Origin: Camellia lanceoleosa
Lineage: Eukaryota > Streptophyta > Magnoliopsida > Ericales > Theaceae
Length of the DNA stretch: 64,000 nt
Assembly: GCA_025200525.1 (NCBI GenBank)
Contig: CM045767.1
Location: forward strand, 115,566,021-115,630,020
Direction of reading: 5' to 3'
Every line of letters begins with the position of its first letter. Position 1 is the stretch's first letter. Below, piece by piece: positions 1 to 12,588 of this stretch. Both the position numbers and the translations under genes were made by a program. Under the pieces are notes generated by a model. The model was given only the letters and a program-made list of their open reading frames with translations. It made no database searches and was not told where the DNA came from.

Positions 1-1479
1 ATTACCCATGATGGAGTTAAGTTTTGTTGTAGCATTCATCCCTATATTGAGTTGTGCAATCCGGTTCCTCGGCCATCATGCATCGATATGCGTGATTGGT
101 GGCACGAGGATCGAGGCATGCATATATTTGTGAAATACATTGCTGTGCCCTTTTCCTGCTCTCTGTCACAGCAAAATCAGGAATCAACAGCTTTTCAGAG
201 CTTGGCACGCATTTCAAGAAACATTGTGAAACAGAGGCTAATCAGGGCATCCCAGTGGATTTCTGCGCCAAGCAGCCCAGCATATACCATTCATCAGGAG
301 CAAGGCAGTTCCTGGCTTGCATGCCAGTTTTACTTTTCTGTAATTAATTTGTTAATTAATTAGAAATCTGTATATTTATTTGGACTGTATATTCTTTTAT
401 TCGGACTGTATTATTATTTTATTCGGACCCTCTGCGCGAGGGCAATATTGTAATAAGGGTGTGTGAGTGTGATGTATGTCTTCCAACCCCCATTTCTTTC
501 TCCCTTTTATTTACCCGCTTTGAATGGTTAGATATAGGGCATATTTCAATTAGCATAACGATGTATGACAAAGATGTTTGCATCATTCATCTGCTTTTTG
601 CACGCCTGCTCGGCGCATCATACAAACTGCATCTGTATTCCAATTCCAAGTTGAGTACTTGATAGCTGTTGCATCTCATATGCCGTCTTTAGAATAGCCG
701 AGCCTGCTATAATTGCATCTTTGCATGTGTTGCATTAGGCAATTCTGTATACTTAGGATCATGCATGATTTCTAATGTAGTTTCTGTTTTGGCTTGGAGT
801 ACTCGGTGAGTTTTTTTATGCTTTAGCATCCTTGCATGTGTGTGAGTGTTGCCATGATAGCATGCTTGCCATGAGGCTATGTGCTTATGTGATATAAACT
901 GCCTTGAATGCCTGTGAGTGGAGGTTGAGTTATTTGAATTGGGACAATACATTGACTGTTTGTTAAGCCCACTAGATTGTGGCAAAATCTGTATTTTAAG
1001 CCTACCTGCGGGTAGCAAACCATCTTTCACAAACAAACATGAAATGTTTAGTTCCATTCAGCCCGATCTATACTTGTTTGCTGCGAGCACCACATAGTAA
1101 CCTAGGCTAATAATCGGAATAAGAGCATACAAAGTTTTCAAAAACAGATATCATGGTTAGTAGAGGCCGGTCTTTGACCGGGCGAGAGGGGGTGCTCACG
1201 ATGTGACCTTCCCTAATCGTACCCAAGTTCCCGAGCCAACTTTGGTGACGACGGACACGTGGCCTTTGGCACCGAGTTAGGGTTTCCTAAATTTCCCATT
1301 TTAAAATATTTAGGTGGCGACTCTGTTATCTGGCAAAGCAGTCCATGTTTGGCACTTCTTTCAAAAAATCTGTTTTTCTCAAAAACGATTTGCCGGATTT
1401 GGACTCTTTGGTTCGAGGTTTAGAACCGCAACAAAATCGAGTCCGAACTGTAGCGAGGTCCCCCGCGGGCGTTGTTACA
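1..1479 (+). repeat. 3' portion of a Tat-family LTR
   Basis: This is the right end of an LTR whose left end lies outside the window. It aligns by eye with the ends of the LTRs at 39188-42941 and 45835-49757 and, in reverse, 43116-45024. Shared text includes TCTTCCAACCCC, AGTAGAGGCCGGTC, GTTTCCTAAATTTCCC and GGCGACTCTG. It ends in GTTACA at 1479, like the solo LTR ending at 42941, and Athila gag sequence follows directly. CACCG at 1480-1484 would be the right target duplication, but its partner is off the window. It may be a solo LTR or the end of a full element. Open frames inside it look like chance. Confidence 0.8.
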
Positions 1480-3074
1480 CACCGTGGTCACCCTTCTTAG
1501 CCTTAGTTGCATCAGACACAACTGGCCAAGGCTCTAACTTTCTCCCAATTCTCAAGGTAATCACCGCTTGCACCTGCTCATGGTGCTTCCCATTCCCACC
1601 TGACCCCTCTACCCCATATTGACCCTTAGGGTTGGCCACAGTCTGACTAGGTAATTTTCCTTCCTCTCTTCTATTCATGTTATTAGCCATTTGACCTAAT
1701 TGGCCCTCTAGCTTGGCAATGGAGTGAGTATGGGAGTGAACTACTGGTGCCAAACCCTTAAGTTCTAAGAGAATTTCAACACCTGAGTCTCAAAGGCAGA
1801 GTTACCTTGAGGAAGAGGTGGGGGTTGTAGTTATCGGTAAGGTTGCGGTGGTCGGTAAGAAGATTAGTTGGCAAAATTATTAAAATTTTGCCTTGGTGGT
1901 GGAGGTTTGTAAGATGTGCCTTGTGAAGGAGGTCTGCACGAAAAGTTAGGGTGGTTCCTTCATCTTGAATTGTATGTGTTGGAATATGGGTTATTACCCG
2001 AGTTAAAGAAACCTTGAGCCACATTCACATGCTCTTGGACTAATTCCAGGAATTGTGATGCCGAAGGGCACTCATTCAAGTCATAAGCATGGCTCGCACA
2101 TATAGCACATGCCTGAAATTGAGACTGATCTTGCTGTGTAGGGGCATGTCCCTCAAATAATAATTGGTCCATTTTTGGGACAACGCCTCTACTTGTTGGG
2201 CTAACTCTAGGTTTTTCCCTACCTCATAAATGCCCCATCTTTTTGGGGCTCCAACTACTGGTTACCAGACTTGCCAGTCTGTGGAGGCATGGTGAAAGGA
2301 ATTATCACTTAAGTTCTCAAATAATTGCCATGCCTCGGCATCATTTTTGGACATGAATGTCCCACCACAAGAAGAATCCACCATTTGGCGGTGAGGCTCA
2401 GTTAAGCCATAGTAAAAGGTTTGAACAAGTTGCCAATCAGACACTTGGTGGTAGGGACACTATTGTAGAAGGTCACGAAGTCTTTCCCATGTCTCATGAA
2501 ATTGCTCGCCATCAATTTGAGCAAAATTAGTGATGGCTCGCCTAAGTTGGTTGGTCTTACCGATGGAAAAATACTTCTCTAAAAATTTCTCCTATAATTG
2601 GTCCTATGTTGTGATTGAATTAGCGGGTAAGGAGTTCAGCCAATGTTTGGCTTTGTCCTTTAATGAAAATGGAAACAAACGCAACATCAAGGCCTTATTG
2701 GTGAAATTCTAGATCATCACTATAGAGCAAATTTCTAGAAATTCATGCAGATGTTTATAAGGGTCATCATGAGCAAGTCCATGGAATGATAGGAGCATTT
2801 GTATGGTGCTGGACTTAATCTCATAATGAGCAACAGTGGTATCGTGTAACTGGATGCATGATGGTGATGTATATGCAATGGGTGTAAAGTAATCCTTAAG
2901 GGTCCGGTTGGGCCCATTTAGGCTATTCGGGTTCGCCATCTCAATTGGTTCGAGGTATGGGTATGGATATTCAAGCCTAAGAACACGAGCAGAGGCTCTA
3001 AGTTTCCTAAGAGTCCTTTCTAGTTCAAGGTCTAAACTCCACAATTCAGGGCGACAAGAACGGCCCCCGTGCAT
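1480..3074 (-). pseudogene. Athila-type gag remnant
   Basis: Minus-strand fragments read in order as a Ty3/gypsy Athila-lineage capsid protein. The N-terminal part (about 3074-2709) has TLKDY and a tract ending FLEICS. The middle (2444-2262) has a VQTFYYGL / GGTFMSK tract, and the C-terminal part (1753-1480) has SIAKLEGQLGQMANNMNRR and LPSQTVANPKGQY, all typical of Athila gag. At least two frame changes and several stops separate the pieces, so it is dead. Its downstream end is cut at 1480 by the LTR occupying 1-1479. The leader and primer-binding site lie immediately upstream at 3075-3477. Lineage assignment rests on recognised motifs, not on a search. Confidence 0.8.
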
Positions 3075-3477
3075 ACACTACTCATACACATAGACTAAGT
3101 TCCGACTCAGTGCACTAAGTTATGAAAGCAAAATACCAAAGAAGAAAATACTCATAGCGATTTAACGAAAACGCTTTACTCACCTTGCGGGTGCTTAGTG
3201 TGTAGACGTTATCCCCAATTTCCACGTGAGCTCTCTAGTTGTAGCACGTTGGTGCTTTGCTCGCGAGTATTTGTTTGTTTAGCAATTTAGTGTTGTGGTT
3301 TGTTTTTAAAGCTCGGTTGCACTCCGCTTACACTTCGGTGATAGCTCCACTTTCAAACACTCTGCACACTTAGCAACACTAAAAAAAAATTATAAAATCC
3401 TAAACTAAAAATTAAAATAGAAATGCAACTTTAAATTACTCAATTTCACCAATGGTCCTCGGCAACGCCTCCAAATT
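3075..3477 (-). other. Athila leader with primer-binding site
   Basis: Non-coding DNA between gag and the LTR. At 3453-3473 the minus strand reads TGGAGGCGTTGCCGAGGA, two or three bases away from the usual Athila primer-binding site complementary to tRNA-Asp. It starts a few bases after the LTR end. No gene is seen here. Confidence 0.7.
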
Positions 3478-4593
3478 TGATGGGTTGTTTCACACACCAA
3501 ATATGAACACTAAACTATACCAAATTCTTTTAGAATAATGGCAAGTCCAGCTATCGATCCACAAGAACAATTGTGAAATTAAGCTAATTTGATTGCTAAA
3601 TTCCTAAATTAATTTTGATTAAAAAGATTGATGGATATTATGACTAAACAAGAATTAAATGAAATTGAGAAATTAAATTGACAATTAAACATAGAGTTTG
3701 AAATATCGATTTTGGGGGGAAAAAATCCTAGGGCAAACACTAACCACATACACATAAATGAGATTTAACATCGGCCATCAATTGCAATCCGGTTTGAAAT
3801 ACCCAATATTTCACAACTACAAGTTTGAAATATTGATCAAGAGAGTTGTTTCATTCAACTTACAAGCACGAATCATCCCAAGTAGCACGAGTCGTTTGCT
3901 CTAAACTATGGTAACAACACGACCCGTTTCTCGTAGCATGACTTATCTCATACTTTGAACACAAACACAAAGAAAACTACTTTATGGAAAGCATTAAACA
4001 ATCACAGAGAGTAAAATACTTGAAGAGATGAAAAGAACAATTATTAAAAACTTCTAAATCATCCATATATTGATTCAAACCGATTCACAATCAAAGCTTA
4101 AGAACAATCTTTTTTTCATGGCTAGGGTTTCATCAAAACCCTAGAAAAGAAGAGCCTAGCCACTCATGGAGAAGTGGGAAGAGATGGAAGCCCTTATGAA
4201 AGTTCTCCTTGAAGCTTAATGAAAATCACTTTTCCAAACCCCAGCCTTTCCTTTTTTTAGAATAATTTTCGAACCCTAGGTTAACCTATTTTCTTCCTTT
4301 TATTCTCAGCAGAACAAACCCAAAATTCTGCACACGCATCCCTAGGTGGGCTGCTCGAGTGGTGGTGGGCCGCACGTGCGATGGAGCTTGGCCGTGCGTG
4401 AGGTGAGGTAACTGGCTTAGATTTTTCGCGTCTCGCACTGAAAATCTGCTTTAACGCCCTTTTTGATTGAATTTGCATATTTCCTCTCAAATTTTTACAA
4501 GTGCACAAAACACATCATCTCCACCAAATAAACAAAATTGAAAGACTATAAATGTAACTTAAGCGACCTCAATGTGGTACCTTTCAGCCTACA
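3478..4593 (-). repeat. Athila 5' LTR
   Basis: On the minus strand this segment begins TGTAGGCTGAAAGG and ends CCATCA just before the primer-binding site, giving about 1.1 kb with TG...CA ends. Only one copy is present in the window, so the boundaries come from the primer-binding-site position and terminal dinucleotides rather than from comparison. Its upstream edge abuts the truncated Mutator-like transposase, which suggests the Athila element inserted there. The left part of that host would lie beyond the window. Confidence 0.6.
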
Positions 4594-4652
4594 TCAGCTT
4601 ACATGTAAATTCTTGTAGACATGTTATAAATAATATCTTATTATTTCACTTG

Positions 4653-5873
4653 TTATTGAGTGACATCAATGACAATATTCACATTCTGACATGAATGGAA
4701 TGTAATGTAAATATTTACATCAGTTGCAAACCAATAAATACTAGCCATTGTTCCCATCTTTGTCATTACAGCAAGTATTTGACCTTTATACCTTCCTTTC
4801 AAAAACGTCCCATCAAGGAATAACAACGGTCGACAAAAATTGAACCCCGAAATACACGCAGCAAATGATACAAAAAAAGGGCTAAACTTTTGAGTGCTCG
4901 AGTCGTAGTCAATATTAACATAACTTCTCGGATTGTAACGCATCGCAGCATTTGAATACCATTGCAACTCGTCAAAAAATAATGAGTGATCTCCGTGAAT
5001 GACTCCCCTTGCTTTCTTCACACCCAACCACACAAAATGGTAACTTACATCCAATCCATAGTCCCGCTTCAAAATACCGACCACCTCACACAGGTGAGTT
5101 AATGGCTTATCCCTTACAATTTCAGAGATAATAGTCGATACCAAATCAAAACTGACTCTCAAATTTTTCAACGTCCGAACATCCATACCACAGCTATATA
5201 CGTTACTTAACCTCTTAATATAGAAAAATCCATTTGTTGGTTGTGCTCTACAATGCATAGCCCATAGGCAACCCCTATCCTCACGCATCGCACATACCAC
5301 AGTAACCCTCACTTTCTTATTCTTGACATACTTAAATTGGAACCCACATTGGATTGCATACTTGCATAAAACATTACGAAATTCTGTAGCACCTCCTACA
5401 AATTGTTGTCCCACTTGTGTAATACCATCGGCCTAAGGGGCTGACAACAATTTTTTCTCCTTATGGTGGCAAAATCTTTGGAGTGCATCCATTTTATCCC
5501 CACCCCCTACACGCAGCGAATCAGAGCTACTAGATTGACCAACTTCACTTTTCAACTCAACAATAACCTCTATGTGTTGAACCCCCATTGATTTGGCAAG
5601 TAATAATATACTTTGAAACTCATTATCATTATCCAAATTACACCTATTAATCCCAAGTAGCTGATAGAACAATGAAACACAATTAATAGATAACTCGCTC
5701 CATTTTTCACACACACACTCCACGAAACATAAATAAGATAGTTCTCGCACCACATTTATTACAGTAGTACTGCACACATATAAGCACACCAACAACATAA
5801 AGGTATCCATTTGTTGCAAAGACATAAAAACAAAGAAGTGAACAACTACATTATGAACACACAAACACCACAA
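4653..5873 (-). pseudogene. MuDR-type (MULE) transposase, truncated
   Basis: The minus strand encodes the N-terminal half of a plant Mutator-like transposase. The 5414-4653 frame (253 residues) has the MuDR DNA-binding region, opening with VGQQFVGGATEFRNVLCKYA and containing the conserved Cys/His-like CAMREDRGCLWAMHC stretch. It then enters the MULE catalytic domain at FLDGTFLKGRYKGQILAVMT, which supplies the first catalytic Asp. Shortly after, the frame shifts and similarity stops near 4720, so the second Asp, the Glu and the SWIM zinc finger are missing. The upstream frame (5873-5433) ends in a Ser-rich segment that probably belongs to the same protein, separated by one stop. The Athila LTR lies just downstream. 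Confidence 0.8.
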
Positions 5874-5946
5874 AAAGGTTTATAAAAATTGTATATGAAC
5901 ATTGACATCATCAAAAAAAAATCGCTAAGATAAAAATTTGCACAAC

Positions 5947-7146
5947 TAATCCCAAAACTGAACACTTTATGAACATTCACATTGTTCATGCGATGTAAAT
6001 ATTCACCACATTCAAAAAAATAGAGACATAACTCAAGCACATGACTAGGTAAAACCCATATCCCCGTACAACCAACCAAAATCTAATCTAGATAATGATG
6101 TTGAAAGCAAGAAACAGATCGTACAATCATTCATATACGTTCACATTCTTAATGCGATGTGAATATTCACCACATTCAAAAAATAGAGCCATAACTCAAC
6201 CACATAACTAGCCAAAACCCATAATCTCATACAACCAAATAAAACTTGCATGTCCATTAATTCTAGAAAACGAAGTTGGAAGCAAAAAACAAAGCATACA
6301 ATCCTTCATATAAATCCAATCACAAATGACTTGCATCCATTACATATTAACAAAACCGAACACTTTATGAACATTCACATTGTTCATGCGATGTGAATAT
6401 TCACCACATTCAAAAAACAGAGACATAACTAAACACATGACCAGGCAAAATCCATATCCCCATACAGCCAACCAAAATCTAATCTAGATAATGATGTTGA
6501 AAGCAAAAAACAAATCATACAATCATTCATATACATTCACATTCTTAATGCAATGTGAATATTCACCACATTCAAAAAAACAGAGTCATAACTCAACCAC
6601 ATAACTAGCCAAAATCCATAATCCCATACAACCAAATAAAACTTGCATGTCCATTAATTCCAGAAAATGAAGTTGGAAGCAAAAAACAGAGCATACAATC
6701 CTTCATATAAATCTAATCACAAATGACATGCATCCATTACATACTAACAAAACCGAACACTTTATGAACATTCACATTGTTCATGCGATGTGAATATTCA
6801 CCACATTCAAAAAATAGAGACATAACTCAAACACATGACCAGGCAAAACCCATATCCCCATACAACCAATCAAAATCTAATCTAGATAATGATATTGAAA
6901 GCAAGAAACAGATCATACATTCATTCATATACATTCACATTCTTAATGCGATGTGAATATTCACCACATTCAAAAAATAGTGCCATAACTCAACCACATA
7001 ACCAACTAAAACCCATAACGCCATACAATCAAATAAAACTTCTATGTCCATCAATTCCAGAAAATGAAGTTGGAAGTAAAGAACAAAGCATACAATCCTT
7101 CATATAAATCCAATCACAAATGACATGCATCCATTACATACTAACC
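5947..7146. repeat. ~398-bp compound tandem array in the MULE
   Basis: Three head-to-tail units of about 398 bp. The landmark GAACACTTTATGAACATTCAC occurs near 5960, 6358 and 6755. Each unit holds two related half-units sharing ATTCACCACATTCAAAAAA, spaced alternately about 167 and 231 bp, so this is a higher-order repeat. The units differ by scattered substitutions. It lies between the transposase start and the presumed MULE terminus, where subterminal arrays are common. Short open frames across it are not genes. Confidence 0.85.
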
Positions 7147-7530
7147 TTAAGACGATGTAATCAAACAGAGCACAATATTCGTCTTCTTCAAACAGAGCAC
7201 TACTCTTTCTCTCCTCTAATCAATGTTTGACTTCGCAACAATGTAAACAAACAGAGCACACTATTTGTCTTCTTCAAACATAAGAGAAACCCTAACACAA
7301 CCAAGAATCACACAACACATCAATTCATAATGACATTGAAACTGCATGACAACCAACATGGGGAACTACCAAAACATAATAATAGTGTTTATTTTTTTCT
7401 GTGTAATATATAACAATATTAAATTTAAGGGTATAATAGTCTAAAAAAGTAGTGTAAAACAAGAAAAAAAGATTATATGGAATAAAACTATAAATATATG
7501 GGACTAAGTGGAATATAAATTTCCTTCAAC
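7147..7530. other. Possible MULE terminal region
   Basis: AT-rich DNA following the tandem array. On the minus strand it opens GGAAATTTATATTCCACTTA (ending near 7524), which resembles a Mutator-like terminal inverted repeat. The opposite terminus was lost with the transposase C-terminus, so neither an inverted repeat pair nor a 9-bp target duplication can be confirmed. No gene is seen. Confidence 0.3.
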
Positions 7531-10022
7531 GACTTCTTGTGTTAAAACACTCCTAAATGGGATTTATCAACAAAAATCTCCAAAAAATTATAATTTAATT
7601 TGATAAAAATAAATATTATTTTTTTACAAAAAATTTAAAAATTATTTCTACCTTAAAAAAATATAATATCAAATGAAATTTATGTTTTTAAATTTTAAAT
7701 TTTATAAAAATATTTCAAGAAAACATATTCTAAAAATTAAACCAAACAATATCATATATATCTATATATGTATTAAGAAAAAGAGAGTTTTTAATGAAAA
7801 GGTTTGTGGGAGTTTCAAAGTTCTATCACAAAATTGTTGATTTTTCAATTTACTAATTCATTTGGCATGCCAGGCTTTTTAGCCATTTTAGTCACAAAAA
7901 GACAAAATAGGTTTTTTAGTCCAATAAAACAAAATATCACATTCAAACCATAATCATTTTATTTTTTCTCTCACAAAAGTCAAAAAAGCCAAAAAGCCTA
8001 TCCTAAACAAGACTTTTTAGTCCCAGGTTAAAAAAGCCAACAAGCCAAAAAACCAACCCACATCCCAAACGATTAGAAAAAGAAAAAAAAAACAAACCAA
8101 TTGGCCAATTTATTTAATTAATCTATATCTATATCTATATATTATTATAATTGTAGAACGTTGTCATCTTATTAAAGTTGAAAGTTACAATTATTTTTTC
8201 TCATTTTTTTGATTTTGTTTAATTTTTTTAATATGTGTCACAATATGATTGATTTACAAATTAACTTTATATTTTTAAAATAAAATTTTAAATTTAGATT
8301 CTGCCTTAAATTATATTACCATAATTTCAATAAGATCAATATTCATTTCTTAATTTATGCATCCTTTATTAAATTATAAAATAAAAATTTTAATTTAAAT
8401 TATTCTTTACATTATGTTACTACAATTAAAACGATATCAATATTCACATGTGTCAAAATAATGTATCATAATATGTTATTAAATATACATGTTTAAATTA
8501 TTGATGGCTATTAAAAGTCATATTTTTATTTTTTTGTCATTTTTGGTTTTAAATTTTATAAATTTTTGTTATATCCTTCTAAACTACAAGGACTTGAAAA
8601 ATAAATTTTTTAAATTAATATTTTTTTAACAAACGACAATAATATTTAAAAAATGAATAATTTTTTTAATACCTGCCAAACATGGTAGATTCTATTTTTT
8701 TTTTTAATCTCAATTTTCAATTTAACAAATTAAAATAAAATTTTTTTTTTTTTGCTTAAATAGTTAAGAAGTGACTTTTCCTAAAATCAAATAGAAATAA
8801 ACATTATTTTTCTATTAAAAGTGAAGGTTGGTGAAACTTATTTTTTTATATAATAAAAAAAAATGGGAGTTATACGTGATAATTTATTATTCCCGCAATG
8901 CTACAGACTCACACTTTCACCACAATGATGTTGCAAGGGAGTTGGGTCCCATCTTATTGAGTGTATTGCAAATCAAGAGTTGACACACATGATACCACAT
9001 TACTGTGAATACAATTGTGGGTGTTTTTTGTGAATCTTAAACATTTTCCTTATTGTTTATCTAGATTTGTTTTAGCACTTGTGAAACATGGTGAATCTTG
9101 TTTTTTTTTTTTTTTTTTTTAATTTCAATTGTCAATTAAACAAACTAAAATAAAATAAAAAATGAATTTTTTTGGGCTCAAATTGTTAAAAAGTGACTTT
9201 TGCTAAAACAAATATAAATAAATGTTATTTTTCGATTGAAAATGATGGTTTGTGAAATATCTTCTTCTTTTTTTTTAAAATGAGAGTTATAGGTGATAAT
9301 TTATTGGTCATCTAAAATTATTTTCAGATCAAATGAGAATACCATTTTAAATTTTCTTCTTACCTTTTTGTTTATCCATGTACTTTTATTTTGTAAGAAA
9401 TTTAATTTTATTATATTTTTATTTTATACCATTATAAAATGTAATTTTTTCAATATCAACTTATTCAATGATCCCTTTCTAAAAAGTGTATTTTTTAAAA
9501 CCTAATAGAAAAAATATATTGAAAAAACTTAAGCATATTGCTTTTGTTTTTGTTCATTAATATTAAATTTTTAATTAATCTTATTTATTATTAAAAACTA
9601 AATTAGCAAATGATTTTATATATACAATTTTGTTTAGATTGCTTAGATTATTTGGTATCTCTACCCAAGTCCACTCAAATTTATTCAAACTTTTAAATTT
9701 TACATAGGTCCTTATCGAATTAAAAATTATGTTGTCTAATTTTTAAAAAATTGCAGTCTTGACTCGAGTTGCTTGAGTTAAACTCACTCCAGTTTACAAC
9801 TCTAACAAGGAGATTGAAAGTTACATGATGGAAATTGTCATAATTTAAAATTAATACATAAATTGTGATAAAATTGTGAAATTCAAATTGTAAGTTTTAA
9901 TATTTTTTTTGTTTTCATAATTTACATACAAAAATCTAACTTTTTCTATTATGTTATATAAAAATATTTTATTAATTTTTTCACATACCGTGCATGGCAT
10001 GGTTTTCACTAGTATATATATG
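7531..10022. other. AT-rich intergenic DNA, no gene
   Basis: Very AT-rich sequence with long A and T runs and no credible coding frame. The only structure seen is an imperfect direct repeat of about 215 bp at 8678-8890 and 9084-9305. Both copies open with AAACATGGT and share AAGTGACTTTT and GGTTGGTGAAA/GGTTTGTGAAA tracts. The spacer of about 190 bp contains a CACACATGATACCACATTACTG stretch. Confidence 0.6.
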
Positions 10023-11626
10023 TATAAAAGCATGGTTATCAAAATTGTAACGCCCTCAAAATAAACTCATTTAACATACATTCTTAACATGCTTACATAT
10101 AAAAGAATAAAGCATAATTATATATATCATCAGAGTATTCATTACAAAATGTATTACATGTTGACAACAAAAGTAAATGCCCTATAGGCTTACAACTTTC
10201 CAAGTCAACACTTGGTTACAAAAGAGAGTACTAACTCTACACAGAATAAGCCCTTGGCTTGATGTACATGTAATACAACCAAAAATAACAAAAGAGTCCA
10301 ACAGCGTCAAGCCTCCCAAGCTACGTCCTTGAAGGTGGCATACTACCTGTACCTAAAAATGATGTCCCATATAGGGTGAGCCAACGCCCAGTAGAGATAT
10401 GCTAAACATAATATGAGCAATAACTAAAACATTAGTATTTGACAAATGTTTAACTCACATGAATCAATTCATAACCCTGACTCAGAACCTGGCCATATAC
10501 TTTAAATGAGATTACATCTCTTATCAACCGTACTTCCATTTCAATTGAGATAACAACTCAAATTAAATATTTCACACTTAACTAAAGAAACACATAATTG
10601 TGTATCAATCTCAAACCAAACACTTCCATACTTCATATATGATATACAAATTTGCTATATCAATACTTCAATAGATACACAAAATTGCTGTATCAATAGA
10701 GTCCATCTTCTATCTCCTCCCAAATAATATCCAGTTTAGGAGTCCATCTCCTATCTTCCCCTAAACCGTGGAGTACATCCCCTATCTCTTCCCACACAAT
10801 ACAATATATATAAACACATATCATATACATAATCAATTAATACACAAATTCAATATATTATTCCAACCGTCATATTCGATGACATATTCAATTGATTAGT
10901 TTTAATTTGCCTAATCATCATGCATTGTCTACAACAATCAAGACTATCCTCCACCGATAGCCCAAAGCAGTTATTTCTAAACAGATAATAAATGCCTCAA
11001 CAAATATAAAATCTCACCATTTTTAAAGTGAGCGATTAATAAATCTAACTCCACCATTCTAACCCATAATGAGCTAATTTCATTATTTCCAACTCAATTT
11101 CACATTTCCATAACAATTGTCATTAATTACACTAATGACCCAAATATACCCAAACATGGCATTTTCTCCCTTTTTCTCAATATTGACCCAAAGGTTCGAA
11201 TATTATCAACAACACCAAATACCTCATTTTGAAACCCAAAAATACACATTTGTGGTTCAAAGATTTGAAACCCCTCTTTACACATTTGAAACCCTAACTT
11301 TCAAAATCAAACCATTTATGCAAAATACCCAACATTTATGTTGAAGACCATAGAAATGAGTAGGAATCCCTACCTCAAGAGGTGAAACCCAATGGAGAAG
11401 ATAGAGAAATCTCGAAATGCTCCAAACCAAGAAATTTTCGGATCAAAAGGTAGCCCTTGACAAACTCAACAACTTTTACAAAGGCCAAAGATGAGAAAAC
11501 CACTCCTACTAGATCAATCCCTAGAGAGAAGGCAAGGTTTTAGAGAGAGGAGCTCTCAAATCTGATTTTGGGAAAGTAAGAGAGAGAAAAAGAGTTGAAA
11601 AAGTGATCCAAAAAGTCGAATTACGG

Positions 11627-11639
11627 ATTTATATAAAAG
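11627..11639 (-). promoter_or_regulatory. TATA-like element, LTR copy 1
   Basis: The minus strand reads CTTTTATATAAAT immediately downstream of the palindrome array. An equivalent element sits at the same place in the other two family copies, supporting it as the LTR promoter core. Confidence 0.55.
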
Positions 11640-11645
11640 TCGCCC

Positions 11646-11944
11646 CGCTCGAGCGTGGAAACCCTCGCTCGAGCGTCAGACACAGACTCACGCTCGAGCG
11701 TGAAAAGCGCCGCTCGAGCGTCGATTACACACTTCCAGAAGTTTTGCAGACATGGTCCCCGCTTGAGCGTCAAACTCCCCGCTCGAACGGAGGAACAAAA
11801 TCAAAGGGTCACGCTCAAGCGTCTGAAGACCTGCAGACAAAAGTACTGGGAAATGGAAAATCATGCTCGAGCGTCAAAACGCCTGCTCGAGCGGAGAAGC
11901 AACAACGAAGGGCCCGCTCAAGCGTCAAAAGCCCCGCTCGAGCG
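11646..11944 (-). repeat. CGCTCGAGCG palindrome array, copy 1
   Basis: About eleven occurrences of the self-complementary 10-mer CGCTCGAGCG or one- to two-base variants, separated by irregular spacers of roughly 10-35 bp. Five copies are perfect. The array ends six bases before the TATA-like element on the minus strand. It is GC- and CpG-rich within otherwise AT-rich DNA. Confidence 0.9.
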
Positions 11945-12588
11945 TGAAAGCCAAATTCTGGGCACCAACTTTTGGTTTCAAAGTACAACCAACCTATTTC
12001 AAACCTGCTCAACACAACCCAAGACTCAAATACAAAGAGTAAAGGCTAGAAATGAGAATGAGACAACAACACAACCACGGAACCAAGTCCGGATTACAAC
12101 ATACAAAGGGAAAGAAAACCGGGATCGCTATAAAAATCTCGATTCGGATCGTAAGGATCCTATGATTCTAATTGAGGTAAACGAGCCAAATCGCAATAGG
12201 ATTTTAAAGTGACTACAATCCTAGTCATAAAATCATGTAAAATCTCACTACGATCTCAATTCTATTACAATTCCGAACCTACTAGAAAAATCTTATTATT
12301 TATTTCTTATATATATGTATATATGTATATTTATATAGCAAATTTGACTCTAAAATCTTTCTCCAAACATATCCTCTAATTTATGTTGACATAAAAGATG
12401 CATTATATCAAATTTATCATTTTTCTTTAATGATTTTAAAATTATTTAAGATACATTATCATTATAGATAATTTTTTGTTTGATTTTACATTGAAATTAG
12501 AATCTTACGATTTTTTATTCTATTCCACAATCCGATCAACAAGTCCCTCCCAACGATTCTACCTAGGATTCCGATTTTAACAACCTTA

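Larger units (their letters stand above)
10046..12132 (-). repeat. Solo LTR, TATAGCGA family, copy 1
   Basis: A 2087-bp insert flanked by perfect 5-bp duplications AAAAT (10041-10045 and 12133-12137). On the minus strand it begins TATAGCGATCCC and ends GAGGGCGTTACA. Two other copies occur at 17460-19477 and 23619-25542. Shared internal landmarks include TCCGGACTT near the start, a paired GGGGATGTAC region with AAACCGG, and CTGGGCTGTGGCTCACCC near the end. No protein is encoded. Solo LTR is inferred from the 5-bp duplication and terminal CA; the first two bases are TA rather than TG in all three copies. Open frames across 11603-12212 are translations of the palindrome array. Confidence 0.8.
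10031..12588. mobile_element. hAT-type MITE split by an LTR insertion
   Basis: The 8-bp direct repeat TATAAAAG occurs at 10023-10030 and 12589-12596. Just inside it the left end reads CATGGTTATCAAAATC. The reverse complement of the right end reads TAAGGTTGTTAAAATC, giving an imperfect terminal inverted repeat. Eight-base duplications and CA(G)GGTTNTNAAAATC-like ends fit hAT-superfamily MITEs. Removing the LTR insert and one copy of its duplication leaves about 466 bp with no coding capacity. Confidence 0.75.

Noticed and set aside
1315..1325. TGGCGACTCTG taken as the primer-binding site marking the LTR end
   Set aside because: The LTR continues about 155 bp further to GTTACA; target duplications at the two related solo LTRs fix their ends well beyond this motif.
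5846..6079. 77-residue minus-strand frame upstream of the MULE transposase
   Set aside because: It runs into the 398-bp tandem array and is not maintained in the other array units.
9089..9121. Poly-T run as a retroposon poly(A) tail (LINE or SINE)
   Set aside because: No LINE endonuclease/RT or SINE promoter boxes are visible nearby, and homopolymer runs are common across the whole AT-rich stretch.
11603..12212. Two overlapping Arg/Ser/Ala-rich reading frames
   Set aside because: They are translations of the CGCTCGAGCG array and its flank inside a solo LTR; the other two LTR copies give unrelated frames.
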